Below, in pieces: positions 26,035-33,714 of a stretch of 64,000 nt of DNA (position 1 is the first letter of the stretch; each line of letters starts with the position of its first letter). The notes below the pieces were generated by a model. The model had not been told where the DNA came from. It saw only the letters and a list, made by a program, of their open reading frames with translations, and made no database searches. The stretch is from Synechococcus sp. HK05 (GTDB taxonomy: Bacteria; Cyanobacteriota; Cyanobacteriia; PCC-6307; Cyanobiaceae): the NCBI RefSeq assembly GCF_019104765.1, contig NZ_JAHRXJ010000004.1:1-64000 (forward strand), read 5' to 3'. The translations under genes and the position numbers were made by a program.

Positions 26035-26090
26035 GGTGTCTGAACGTTCATTCTGCTGGCAGGATCGGCAGCCTGTCCGCCCGGAAGCCC

Positions 26091-26822
26091 ATGAGTTCAG
26101 CTGCTTTGGGAATCCATCCGTTGGTGGACGCGCTCGCCGAGCAGATCCGCAGCAGCTGGGATCAGCTGCCGGCCTTGCAGCCGTTGGCGGTGGATCCCGA
26201 GCTCGAGGCGATCAGCGGCAGCCTCGACGGCGAGGCACTGTTCATTCGCAATGAGCTGCGTCAGTGCCAGGGGTTGCGCAAACTCCACCTGGAGACAGCC
26301 CGTCTGGGGGCAGGCCTGCAGATCCTGCACTGCGTGTATTTCCCTGATCCCCGCTACGACCTGCCGGTGTTCGGGGCCGACATCGTGGCCGGACGGGGTG
26401 TGGTGTCGGCCGCGATCGTGGATCTCTCACCGGTGAGCGGTGAGTTGCCGGAGGCCGTGGCCCAGGGGCTGGCTGCGCTGCCAGAGCGATCCTTCAGCCA
26501 GGAGCGGGAGCTGCCGGAGTGGGGCTCGATTTTCTCGCCCTACGTGCGGTTCGTGCGGCCTGCAGATGCTGCCGAGGAGCAGCAGTTCATTGGTGTTGTG
26601 GGCGACTTTTTGCAGGTGCTCGGTGCGGCCTGCCAAGCCGCTGAACCGCAGCCGATCGACCACCCGGATACCGTGAAGCGGCACGACGGTCAGCTCTCGT
26701 ATTGCCGGCAGCAGAAGCGAAACGACAAGACCAGACGCGTGCTGGAGAAGGCGTTCAATCCGGCCTGGGCCGATCGTTACATCGAGGAGCTGCTCTTCGA
26801 CGATCCCCTGCCGCTGGGCTGA
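26091..26822 (+). CDS. pcyA: Phycocyanobilin:ferredoxin oxidoreductase
   Basis: Reduces biliverdin IX-alpha by four electrons from ferredoxin to phycocyanobilin, the chromophore for phycobiliproteins and phytochromes. The 243-residue product shows the catalytic surroundings of the Synechocystis enzyme: HLETARLG (Glu), ILHCVYFPDPRYDLPVFG (His) and GADIVAG (Asp). The end with KRNDKTRRVLEKAFNPAWAD and YIEELLFD is typical. Start ATG 26091. Its TGA shares one base with the ATG of the DevB-like gene (TGATG), implying coupled translation. Confidence 0.95.
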   Translation: MSSAALGIHPLVDALAEQIRSSWDQLPALQPLAVDPELEAISGSLDGEALFIRNELRQCQGLRKLHLETARLGAGLQILHCVYFPDPRYDLPVFGADIVAGRGVVSAAIVDLSPVSGELPEAVAQGLAALPERSFSQERELPEWGSIFSPYVRFVRPADAAEEQQFIGVVGDFLQVLGAACQAAEPQPIDHPDTVKRHDGQLSYCRQQKRNDKTRRVLEKAFNPAWADRYIEELLFDDPLPLG

Positions 26823-27718
26823 TGCGTCGTCCTTGGCTTGTCGCTGGCGGAGCGCTCCTGCTGGTGCTGTTGGCTGTGGCGGTGAGTCGCCGCAGCACGC
26901 CTCAGCCACCGGCGCCAGCGCCAGCTGCTGTGAGTGCACCGCGCCTGGAGGCGGTGTCGGCTTTGGGCACCTTGCAGCCCGCTGGCGATGTGCGCCGCCT
27001 CGCCGCTCCTTCGAGTGCCATGGGGGGTAGCCCGCGCCTGCTGAGCCTCGAGGTGCAGGAAGGGCAGCGCGTGAAGCAGGGTCAACTGTTGGCCACCTTC
27101 GATAACCGGCCCAAGCTCAACGCTGACCTTGCGGCGCTGCAGGCCCGAATTAGCAGCCTTCAGGTGCAGATCCGCATGCAAACCCGTGAGGTGGAGCGCT
27201 ACCAAAGCGCCGCTAGCTCTGGAGCTGCGGCGATGGTGCTGCTGGAAGAAAAGAAAGACGAGCTGGTGAAGCTGCAAGGCGAGCTGCGGCAAGCGCAGGC
27301 CCAGCGCCAGGGTGTGCAGGTGGATCTGGCCGATAGCGAGCTGCGGGCGCCGCTGGCTGGAACCGTGCTCAAGATTCACAGCCGCGCCGGCGAACGCCCC
27401 GGTACTGACGGTGTGCTCGAGCTCGGTGCCGGCGATCAGATGGAAGCGGTGGCGGAGGTGTATGAGAGCGACATCAACCGCGTGAAGCTCGGCCAGACCG
27501 TGATCCTCGTGAGCGAAAACGGTGGGTTCAGCGGTTCCCTAAAAGCCCGCGTGATTCGCATCTCACCCCAGGTGCGCCAGCGGGCGGTGCTCTCCACCGA
27601 CCCCACCGGTGATGCGGATGCCCGCGTGGTGGAGGTGCGTTTGGCCCTCGATCCCGCGGCTGCCCGTCAGGTGAAGGATCTGGCTGGGTTGAAGGTGATC
27701 GCGCGCTTCACCCCGTGA
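26822..27718 (+). CDS. devB: DevB/HlyD-type membrane fusion protein of an ABC exporter
   Basis: Periplasmic adaptor of a DevBCA-type exporter. N-terminal signal anchor (about residues 4-21, WLVAGGALLLVLLAVAV), lipoyl-like segment LEVQEGQRVKQGQLLATFDN, a long helical hairpin (about 95-170) and the second lipoyl half LRAPLAGTVLKIHSRAGE. In filamentous relatives DevBCA exports glycolipids during heterocyst formation; here the cargo is unknown. It overlaps pcyA by one base and the permease gene by four. Confidence 0.85.
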   Translation: MRRPWLVAGGALLLVLLAVAVSRRSTPQPPAPAPAAVSAPRLEAVSALGTLQPAGDVRRLAAPSSAMGGSPRLLSLEVQEGQRVKQGQLLATFDNRPKLNADLAALQARISSLQVQIRMQTREVERYQSAASSGAAAMVLLEEKKDELVKLQGELRQAQAQRQGVQVDLADSELRAPLAGTVLKIHSRAGERPGTDGVLELGAGDQMEAVAEVYESDINRVKLGQTVILVSENGGFSGSLKARVIRISPQVRQRAVLSTDPTGDADARVVEVRLALDPAAARQVKDLAGLKVIARFTP

Positions 27719-28932
27719 GCCCCGGGCCCGTGCGTCTTCAGCCCCAATCGCTGCAGCGCTGGCTGGCGGGTCTCTGGCAGAGCCGCCGCATTCCGCTGTC
27801 GTTGCTGCTGCTCACCCGCCAGCCGGTGCGGTTGGCTGTGGCCCTGGCGGGGATCAGCTTCGCCGGGATCTTGATGTTTATGCAGCTGGGATTCCGTGAT
27901 GGCCTCTTCGATGCCAGCGTCACGATCCACCGGCTGTTTGATGCCGATCTGGTGTTGATCAGTCCACGCTCCACCAGCTCGGTGAGCATGGCGGGCTTTC
28001 CCAAGCGGCGCCTCGTGCAGGCCATGGCCGCCCCTGAAGTGGCGGGCATCACGCCGGTGCACTGGAATCTGCTGCTCTGGCGCAACCCTGAAACCAGGGG
28101 CACGCGCTCGATCCTCACCCTGGGGTTTGAACCCAACGACCCCCTGTTCACCGATCCGAGCCTGGCGCCGAAGGCGCGCCTGCTCACCCAGAAGGGCAGG
28201 GTGCTGTTTGATGAACAATCGCGCCCGGAGTTTGGGCCCGTGGCGCCCTGGTTCAAAAGCGGCCGCACGGTGGAGAGTGAAATCGCCGGTAAGCGAGTGC
28301 GCGTGGCCGGTCTGGTGGGCCTGGGCACCTCCTTTGGCGCGGATGGCAACCTGCTCACCAGCTCCGAAACCTTCCTCGAGCTGCTGCCCAACACGCCCCC
28401 CGGCAGCATTGAAGTGGGTTTGATTCGCCTCAAGCCCGGCAGTGATCCTGCGGCCGTGGCCCAGCGCCTCCAGGCTCAGCTGCCCTCGGATGTGACGGTG
28501 CTCACCAAGCAGGGATTCATTGATTTCGAGCAGAACTACTGGCGCACCAGCACCTCGATCGGCTTCATCTTCACCTTGGGGGCCGCCATGGGCTTCGTGG
28601 TGGGCTGCGTGATCGTGTATCAGGTGCTCTATTCCGATGTGAGTGATCACCTGCCGGAATACGCCACCTTGATGGCGATGGGCTACAAGCTGGTCAGCCT
28701 GTTGGGGGTCGTGGCCCGTGAGGGCTTACTGCTGGCGGCGTTTGGCTATCTGCCGGCCTATGCGGCGGGCCAGGGCTTGTATCTGTTGGTGCGCAGCGCC
28801 ACGCAACTGCCGGTGTTTATGGATACCACCCGCGCCGTGACCGTGTTCACCATGATCCTGGTGATGTGCATGGCCTCCGCTGGCCTAGCCATGCGCCGCC
28901 TGGCGGACGCCGATCCCGCCGAGATCTTCTGA
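27715..28932 (+). CDS. devC: DevC-type ABC transporter permease (FtsX/MacB-like), 405 aa
   Basis: A GTG start at 27715 overlaps the previous stop (GTGA). The architecture is that of MacB/FtsX permeases: one N-terminal helix (LAVALAGISFAGILMFMQLG), a large extracytoplasmic domain (about 65-270) and three C-terminal helices (GFIFTLGAAMGFVVGCVIVY, LLGVVAREGLLLAAFGYLPA, VFTMILVMCMASAGLAM). It pairs with the adaptor upstream and the ATPase 5 bp downstream. Confidence 0.88.
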   Translation: MSPGPVRLQPQSLQRWLAGLWQSRRIPLSLLLLTRQPVRLAVALAGISFAGILMFMQLGFRDGLFDASVTIHRLFDADLVLISPRSTSSVSMAGFPKRRLVQAMAAPEVAGITPVHWNLLLWRNPETRGTRSILTLGFEPNDPLFTDPSLAPKARLLTQKGRVLFDEQSRPEFGPVAPWFKSGRTVESEIAGKRVRVAGLVGLGTSFGADGNLLTSSETFLELLPNTPPGSIEVGLIRLKPGSDPAAVAQRLQAQLPSDVTVLTKQGFIDFEQNYWRTSTSIGFIFTLGAAMGFVVGCVIVYQVLYSDVSDHLPEYATLMAMGYKLVSLLGVVAREGLLLAAFGYLPAYAAGQGLYLLVRSATQLPVFMDTTRAVTVFTMILVMCMASAGLAMRRLADADPAEIF

Positions 28933-28937
28933 ACACC

Positions 28938-29648
28938 ATGGCTCAGACGGCTGCGATCGACCTGCACGACCTCTGCCATTGGTATGGCAGTGGCAGCATG
29001 CGGCGCCAGGTGCTGCAGGGGGTGAACCTTCGCGTGGCCCCTGGAGAGGTGGTGCTGCTCACCGGCCCCTCGGGCTGCGGCAAAACCACCCTGCTCACCC
29101 TGGTGGGGGCCCTGCGCCAGGTGCAGGAGGGATCGGTGCGGGTTCTGGGTCAGGAGCTCAACGGTGCTGGCCGCCGCGAACGCCAACTCCTGCGCCGATC
29201 CATCGGCATGATTTTCCAGGGCCACAATCTGTTGCGTTGCCTCACAGCCGAACAAAACGTGCAGATGGGCTCCGACCTGCTGCCAGCTCTCAGTTACCGC
29301 GCGCGTCGCGATCAGGCGCGGGAGTGGTTGCGGGCGGTGGGTTTGGGGGATCAGCTCAACAAGTTGCCCCACGATCTCTCTGGCGGCCAGAAGCAACGGG
29401 TGGCGATTGCCCGTGCCCTTGCCGCGCATCCGCGGCTGTTGCTGGCGGATGAACCCACCGCAGCGCTGGATTCGAAGACGGGCCGCGAGGTGGTGGAACT
29501 GTTGCAACGCTTGGCCCGGGAGCAGGGCTGTGCGGTGCTGATGGTGACCCACGATCCGCGCATCCTCGATATCGCTGATCGCTTGGTGCGGATGGAAGAC
29601 GGCCAGCTCAGCGAAGCGGACGTTCCCGGTTTGGTGACCAGCGGCTGA
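28938..29648 (+). CDS. devA: DevA-type ABC transporter ATP-binding protein
   Basis: ATPase of the exporter (236 aa). Walker A GPSGCGKTT, Q-loop FQGHNL, signature LSGGQKQRVAIARAL, Walker B LLLADEPTAALD and the switch histidine in MVTHDPR. The MacB/LolD-type N terminus (ALRQVQEGSVRVLGQEL) fits DevA. Start ATG 28938 lies 5 bp after the permease stop; together with devB and devC this completes the exporter. Confidence 0.92.
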   Translation: MAQTAAIDLHDLCHWYGSGSMRRQVLQGVNLRVAPGEVVLLTGPSGCGKTTLLTLVGALRQVQEGSVRVLGQELNGAGRRERQLLRRSIGMIFQGHNLLRCLTAEQNVQMGSDLLPALSYRARRDQAREWLRAVGLGDQLNKLPHDLSGGQKQRVAIARALAAHPRLLLADEPTAALDSKTGREVVELLQRLAREQGCAVLMVTHDPRILDIADRLVRMEDGQLSEADVPGLVTSG

Positions 29649-29695
29649 ACGTCATTCAGTAGGGTGGGGCTTAACCCCAAGTTCCAGCCGTCTCG

Positions 29696-29851
29696 ATGGC
29701 CAAACGCCGCAACCTCAAGAAAGAAAAGCAGGAGCGCAACCGCGCCTACGCCCGCAAGTTCAAGAAGCGCAAGCTCCGCAACGATGGCCGCGGTGAAGGT
29801 GCTGGCAACGGCGTGACCGGTACCGCCAACAACGGTGGCGCTGCCGACTGA
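29696..29851 (+). CDS. Small basic conserved protein (51 aa)
   Basis: ATG 29696 opens a 51-codon frame beginning MAKRRNLKKEKQERNRAYAR and continuing KFKKRKLR, then a Gly/Asn-rich tail. The N-terminal half is extremely basic, as in RNA- or ribosome-binding proteins. To my knowledge very similar short proteins are found in other picocyanobacteria. It is bounded by a G/C stem-loop upstream (GGGG-CTTAA-CCCC, about 29666-29678) and a perfect terminator downstream, so it is probably a single-gene transcript. Confidence 0.7.
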   Translation: MAKRRNLKKEKQERNRAYARKFKKRKLRNDGRGEGAGNGVTGTANNGGAAD

Positions 29852-29876
29852 TCGGCACTCCTCCATGCATCACCTA

Positions 29877-29902
29877 GGGGATCCCGCGGGATCCCCTTTT
29901 TT
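29877..29902 (+). terminator. Intrinsic terminator after the 51-aa gene
   Basis: GGGGATCCC and GGGATCCCC form a perfect 9-bp stem with a 2-base centre, followed by six T. Confidence 0.92.
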
Positions 29903-29936
29903 GTCCCTGCGTTCACCGTTGGCCATCCCCTGAGCC

Positions 29937-30869
29937 ATGTTCCTCAGCGTCGTCATCCCCACCTACAACCGGCTGCCGATCCTGGAGAAATGCCTGCGGG
30001 CCCTCGAGCAGCAGCGGCTGGAGGCGCCGATCAGCGCCTACGAGGTGGTGGTGGTTGACGATGGCTCCACCGATGACACGGTGAACTGGCTGCTGCGCAA
30101 CGGCCACGCGTTTCCGCACGTGCGCCTGGTGCAGCAGGACCATGGCGGCCCGGCTGAAGGTCGCAACCGGGGGGTGGATCACGCCCGCGGTGATGTGATC
30201 GTGTTCATCGACAGTGACCTGGTGGTCACCGACAGCTTTCTGATCAGCCACGCGCGCCGGCTGGAGCAAACCTGGCAGCAGCGCGGCGATCGGCTTTGCT
30301 TCACCTACGGCGCGGTGATCAACACCGCCAATTTCAACGAGCCCACGGCCGAACCCCACAAGCTCAGCGATCTCTCCTGGGCCTATTTCGCCACCGGCAA
30401 CGTGGCGATCGATCGTGAGGTGCTGGAGCGCAGCGGTTTGTTTGATACTCGCTTCCGCCTCTATGGCTGGGAGGACCTGGAGCTGGGTGAGCGGCTTCGG
30501 CGGATGGGTGTGGTGCTGGTGCGCTGCCCGGACGCCGTGGGGTATCACTGGCATCCACCCTTGAGCCTGGAGCAGGTGCCTCGCCTGATTGCGGTGGAAG
30601 GTGAGCGGGCCAAGATGGGCCTGGTGTTTTACCGGAAGCACCCCACGCGTCGGGTGCGCTTCATCATTCAGTTCACCCTGTTGCATCGGCTCCTGTGGGA
30701 GCTGCTCACCCTCGGTGGCCTGCTCAATGAGCGCAGCCTTCGGCCACTGCTGGCTTGGTTGATTCGCCGCGGGCGGCCTGGCTTGGCCATGGAGCTGTTG
30801 CGGCTTCCCCTCAACCGCATCGGTGTGCGGGCGCTGTATCGGGAGGCCAGAGCGGAAGGTCTGGCCTGA
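29937..30869 (+). CDS. Family 2 glycosyltransferase (310 aa)
   Basis: GT-A fold enzyme that transfers a sugar from a nucleotide donor. Visible: VVIPTYNRLPILEKCLRALE at the N terminus, VVVDDGSTDDT (nucleotide binding), GRNRGVDHARGDVIVFIDSD with the DxD metal motif, and WEDLELGERLRRMG as the ED/catalytic-base region. There is a C-terminal amphipathic segment but no clear membrane helix. It stands alone between the 51-aa gene and rpsB; acceptor and product are unknown, with cell-surface polysaccharide as the usual role. Confidence 0.88.
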   Translation: MFLSVVIPTYNRLPILEKCLRALEQQRLEAPISAYEVVVVDDGSTDDTVNWLLRNGHAFPHVRLVQQDHGGPAEGRNRGVDHARGDVIVFIDSDLVVTDSFLISHARRLEQTWQQRGDRLCFTYGAVINTANFNEPTAEPHKLSDLSWAYFATGNVAIDREVLERSGLFDTRFRLYGWEDLELGERLRRMGVVLVRCPDAVGYHWHPPLSLEQVPRLIAVEGERAKMGLVFYRKHPTRRVRFIIQFTLLHRLLWELLTLGGLLNERSLRPLLAWLIRRGRPGLAMELLRLPLNRIGVRALYREARAEGLA

Positions 30870-30934
30870 GCGAAGGCCTGGCCTCACTGCCATTTGGTAG
30901 GGTCGTCGGGTTCTTTCAAACCGCACACCTGCAC

Positions 30935-30987
30935 GTTTCGGGTGACCCGCTCGCGGAGTCCCTGGCAGGTGGAGGCGAACCCGAAAC
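30935..30987 (+). promoter_or_regulatory. Inverted repeat in the rpsB leader
   Basis: GTTTCGGGT (30935-30943) and ACCCGAAAC (30979-30987) can form a perfect 9-bp stem closing a 35-nt loop and ending 9 bases before the rpsB ATG. This would place the ribosome-binding region in or beside a structured leader. In E. coli S2 represses its own mRNA through such a leader; use here is inference. Confidence 0.45.
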
Positions 30988-30996
30988 CCTCAACTC

Positions 30997-31719
30997 ATGG
31001 CTGTTGTCACTCTCGCCGAAATGATGGAGGCGGGTGCCCACTTTGGGCACCAAACCCGCCGCTGGAACCCCAAGATGTCGCGCTACATCTACTGCGCGCG
31101 CAACGGTGTTCACATCATCGACCTCGTGCAGACCGCCGTCTGCATGAACAACGCCTACAAGTGGGTGCGCAGTGCTGCACGCAGCGGCAAGCGCTTCCTG
31201 TTTGTGGGCACCAAGAAGCAGGCCTCCGAGGTGATTGCCCTCGAAGCCACCCGCTGCGGTGCGTCCTACGTGAACCAGCGTTGGCTGGGCGGCATGCTCA
31301 CCAACTGGACCACGATGCGCGCCCGCATCGACCGCCTCAAGGACCTGGAGCGCATGGAGTCCTCCGGTGCCATCGCGATGCGTCCGAAGAAGGAAGCCGC
31401 TGTGCTGCGCCGTGAGCTTGAGCGCCTGCAGAAGTATCTGGGCGGTCTCAAGAACATGCGTCGTCTGCCCGACGTGGTGGTGCTGGTGGATCAGCGCCGC
31501 GAAACCAACGCCGTGCTCGAAGCCCGCAAGCTCGACATCCCCCTGGTGTCGATGCTCGACACCAACTGCGATCCCGACCTCTGCGACGTGCCCATCCCCT
31601 GCAACGACGACGCTGTGCGTTCGGTGCAACTGGTGCTTGGCCGCCTCGCCGATGCCATCAACGAAGGTCGCCATGGCGCTAACGACCAGCGCGGCGGCTA
31701 CGACGACGAGGAAGGCTGA
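30997..31719 (+). CDS. rpsB: 30S ribosomal protein S2
   Basis: Component of the small ribosomal subunit that helps recruit S1. The 240-residue product starts [20 protein letters not shown] and keeps the family segments [52 protein letters not shown] and [10 protein letters not shown]. It is followed after 136 bp by tsf, the usual bacterial order. Confidence 0.98.
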   Translation: MAVVTLAEMMEAGAHFGHQTRRWNPKMSRYIYCARNGVHIIDLVQTAVCMNNAYKWVRSAARSGKRFLFVGTKKQASEVIALEATRCGASYVNQRWLGGMLTNWTTMRARIDRLKDLERMESSGAIAMRPKKEAAVLRRELERLQKYLGGLKNMRRLPDVVVLVDQRRETNAVLEARKLDIPLVSMLDTNCDPDLCDVPIPCNDDAVRSVQLVLGRLADAINEGRHGANDQRGGYDDEEG

Positions 31720-31728
31720 ACACCAGCC

Positions 31729-31808
31729 CGTCAGGTGGCAGGGCTGAGAAGCTCTCGCCTGACGCCCTCACCCCTTGCGGCACTGGAGCTTCCCTGAGGG
31801 GGAGCTCC
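31729..31808 (+). promoter_or_regulatory. Two stem-loops between rpsB and tsf
   Basis: CGTCAGG (31729-31735) and CCTGACG (31758-31764) form a 7-bp stem. GGAGCTTCCC (31785-31794) and GGGGGAGCTCC (31798-31808) form a compact 10-bp hairpin. A run of six T lies at about 31829-31834, too far from the hairpin for a classical terminator. They may tune the S2:EF-Ts ratio by partial termination or RNA processing. Confidence 0.45.
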
Positions 31809-31855
31809 TGACTGTTTGAGCCCAGCATTTTTTCCCTCCTTTCCCCTTCCGATCC

Positions 31856-32512
31856 ATGGCTGAGATCTCCGCCAAGCTCGTTAAAGAACTGCGCGACGTC
31901 ACCGGCGCCGGCATGATGGACTGCAAGAAGGCGCTTGCAGAAACCAACGGCGACAAGGAGAAAGCCGTTGAGTGGCTCCGCCAGAAGGGCATCGCCTCCG
32001 CCGAGAAGAAGTCGGGCCGCACCGCCGCTGAAGGTGCCATCGGCAGCTACATCCACACCGGCGCCCGCGTGGGTGTGCTGGTGGAAGTGAACTGCGAAAC
32101 CGACTTCGTGGCACGCGGCGAGATCTTCCAGGAGCTGATCCGCAATGTGGCCATGCAGATCGCTGCTTGCCCCAGCGTTGATTTCGTGAAGGTCGACGAC
32201 ATCCCCGCTGAGGTGGCCGAGCGCGAGAAGCAGATCGAGATGGGTCGCGACGACCTCGCCGGCAAGAAGGAAGAGATGAAGGAGAAGATCGTGGCCGGCC
32301 GGATCGGCAAGCGCCTCAAGGAAATGGCTCTGCTCGATCAGGCCTACATCAAAGACAGCACCATGACCGTGGAGGAAATGGTGAAGCAGGTGGCCGGCAA
32401 GGTGGGTGAAAACATCCAGGTGCGCCGCTTCGTGCGTTTCACCCTGGGTGAAGGCATCGAAGTGGAGAAGATGGACTTCGCCGCAGAAGTGGCGGCCATG
32501 CAGGCTGCCTGA
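31856..32512 (+). CDS. tsf: Translation elongation factor Ts
   Basis: Nucleotide exchange factor that releases GDP from EF-Tu. The 218-residue product has the signature [39 protein letters not shown], and [13 protein letters not shown]. It lacks the extra S1-like domains of the plastid PSRP-7 type and ends with a single C-terminal exchange domain. The stop overlaps the ATG of the next gene (TGATG), so the 400-aa gene is translated from the same mRNA. Confidence 0.97.
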   Translation: MAEISAKLVKELRDVTGAGMMDCKKALAETNGDKEKAVEWLRQKGIASAEKKSGRTAAEGAIGSYIHTGARVGVLVEVNCETDFVARGEIFQELIRNVAMQIAACPSVDFVKVDDIPAEVAEREKQIEMGRDDLAGKKEEMKEKIVAGRIGKRLKEMALLDQAYIKDSTMTVEEMVKQVAGKVGENIQVRRFVRFTLGEGIEVEKMDFAAEVAAMQAA

Positions 32513-33714
32513 TGCGCGACGAGGCGCAGCGCCAGATCAACCTCCTCCTGCAGCAGCAGGAGGAGCTGGCACCTGAGCTCTATCGCGACCTGGCCCTGTA
32601 TCTGCAGGTGCTTCGAGAGGGCCTGCTGCACGCCGTGCAGCAGGCCTGTTTTCATCTGGCCACCCAGGTGGTTCCAGAGCGCTACAACGCACTGCCTGCC
32701 GAACGTCGTCAGGCCTTTCAGCAGCGGCTCCAGGAGCTGGTGCAGCGCACCAGCACGCTGCTCACCATCGAGCAGGTGATGGGCCTGGCGGCGCAGCAAC
32801 AGCGCCGGGACCACCGCCGGCAACGGGTGCAGCAGCAGCGCCTGCTCGACGCTTTTCTCAATGGCGAAGGCGCTGATGCGCCGAGCAGCAGCCAACCGTC
32901 CGAAACCGACCCGGCCAGCGCCCGTTCGAGCGGTTCCGTGTCGGGCGGTTCCGTGCATCTGAGCCTTGATCTGCCGGTGTCGGCCGATCTGTTCGACCGG
33001 GGGCTTCCGGGTTTACCCAGACCGCAAGCCGCCGCGGATCAGCCCGATGGCGAGCAGCCCTCAGCGGATCAACCCAGCTCGGAGCAGGAGCTGTTGCAGT
33101 CGCTGTTTCAGATGGCGGCCGAGGGATTGCAACTGGCGAGCTCGGAGGAGCCGGAGCCTTCATCAGAGCCGGATTCGGCGGCGTCGGAGGACGCCACCAC
33201 GCTTTTGGCCGCTCCGCCCGATCTGGATCCGCGCGTCACCGCATCCACCTTGCCGCGCGACCCCGTGTTGCAACTGCGTTGGTGGACCCATTTCGATCGG
33301 GCGTTGCGCCGCCGGCTCCGCAACCTCTCCCATGCCGTGAATGTGGAGATGTTGCGCCTGGGGCTGGCCCAGGGCCTGCTGCCGATGAACCTGCTCGATG
33401 CCGTGCTCGATGGCCAGGTGGAGGCCCTGCCGGCTCCAGCCAACCTGCTGCGCTTGCCCCTGCCCCTGGGCCAGGTGCTCGGACCCAATGCCCCCAGCGA
33501 AGTGCTGACCCTGCTGCTGCGCAGCTCAGACCTCGAATACGAGCAGCCGCGGCTCCGCACCTGCCGCAAGCGGCTGGAGCAGCGTCGCCGCGCATTGCGC
33601 ACAATGGCCAAGCGCTACCGCAGTTGGCAGCGCCGCCTGAGCGCTCTTGAGGCTGAAGATCAGTGGTTTCAGGACCATGCCCACAACCTGACACCGGCGG
33701 CGGATCAGTCCTGA
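32512..33714 (+). CDS. Conserved hypothetical protein downstream of tsf (400 aa)
   Basis: ATG 32512 overlaps the tsf stop by one base. The N-terminal 125 residues form a helical region rich in Gln, Leu and Arg (INLLLQQQEELAPELYRDLA). A low-complexity Ser/Pro/Glu/Asp linker follows (about 125-240). The C-terminal region is again helical and very basic (HFDRALRRRLRNLSHAVNVE; CRKRLEQRRRALRTMAKRY). No enzymatic motif is visible. The position between tsf and recG is one I associate with other picocyanobacteria. Function unknown; the basic ends suggest nucleic acid or membrane contact, which is only inference. Confidence 0.7.
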   Translation: MRDEAQRQINLLLQQQEELAPELYRDLALYLQVLREGLLHAVQQACFHLATQVVPERYNALPAERRQAFQQRLQELVQRTSTLLTIEQVMGLAAQQQRRDHRRQRVQQQRLLDAFLNGEGADAPSSSQPSETDPASARSSGSVSGGSVHLSLDLPVSADLFDRGLPGLPRPQAAADQPDGEQPSADQPSSEQELLQSLFQMAAEGLQLASSEEPEPSSEPDSAASEDATTLLAAPPDLDPRVTASTLPRDPVLQLRWWTHFDRALRRRLRNLSHAVNVEMLRLGLAQGLLPMNLLDAVLDGQVEALPAPANLLRLPLPLGQVLGPNAPSEVLTLLLRSSDLEYEQPRLRTCRKRLEQRRRALRTMAKRYRSWQRRLSALEAEDQWFQDHAHNLTPAADQS

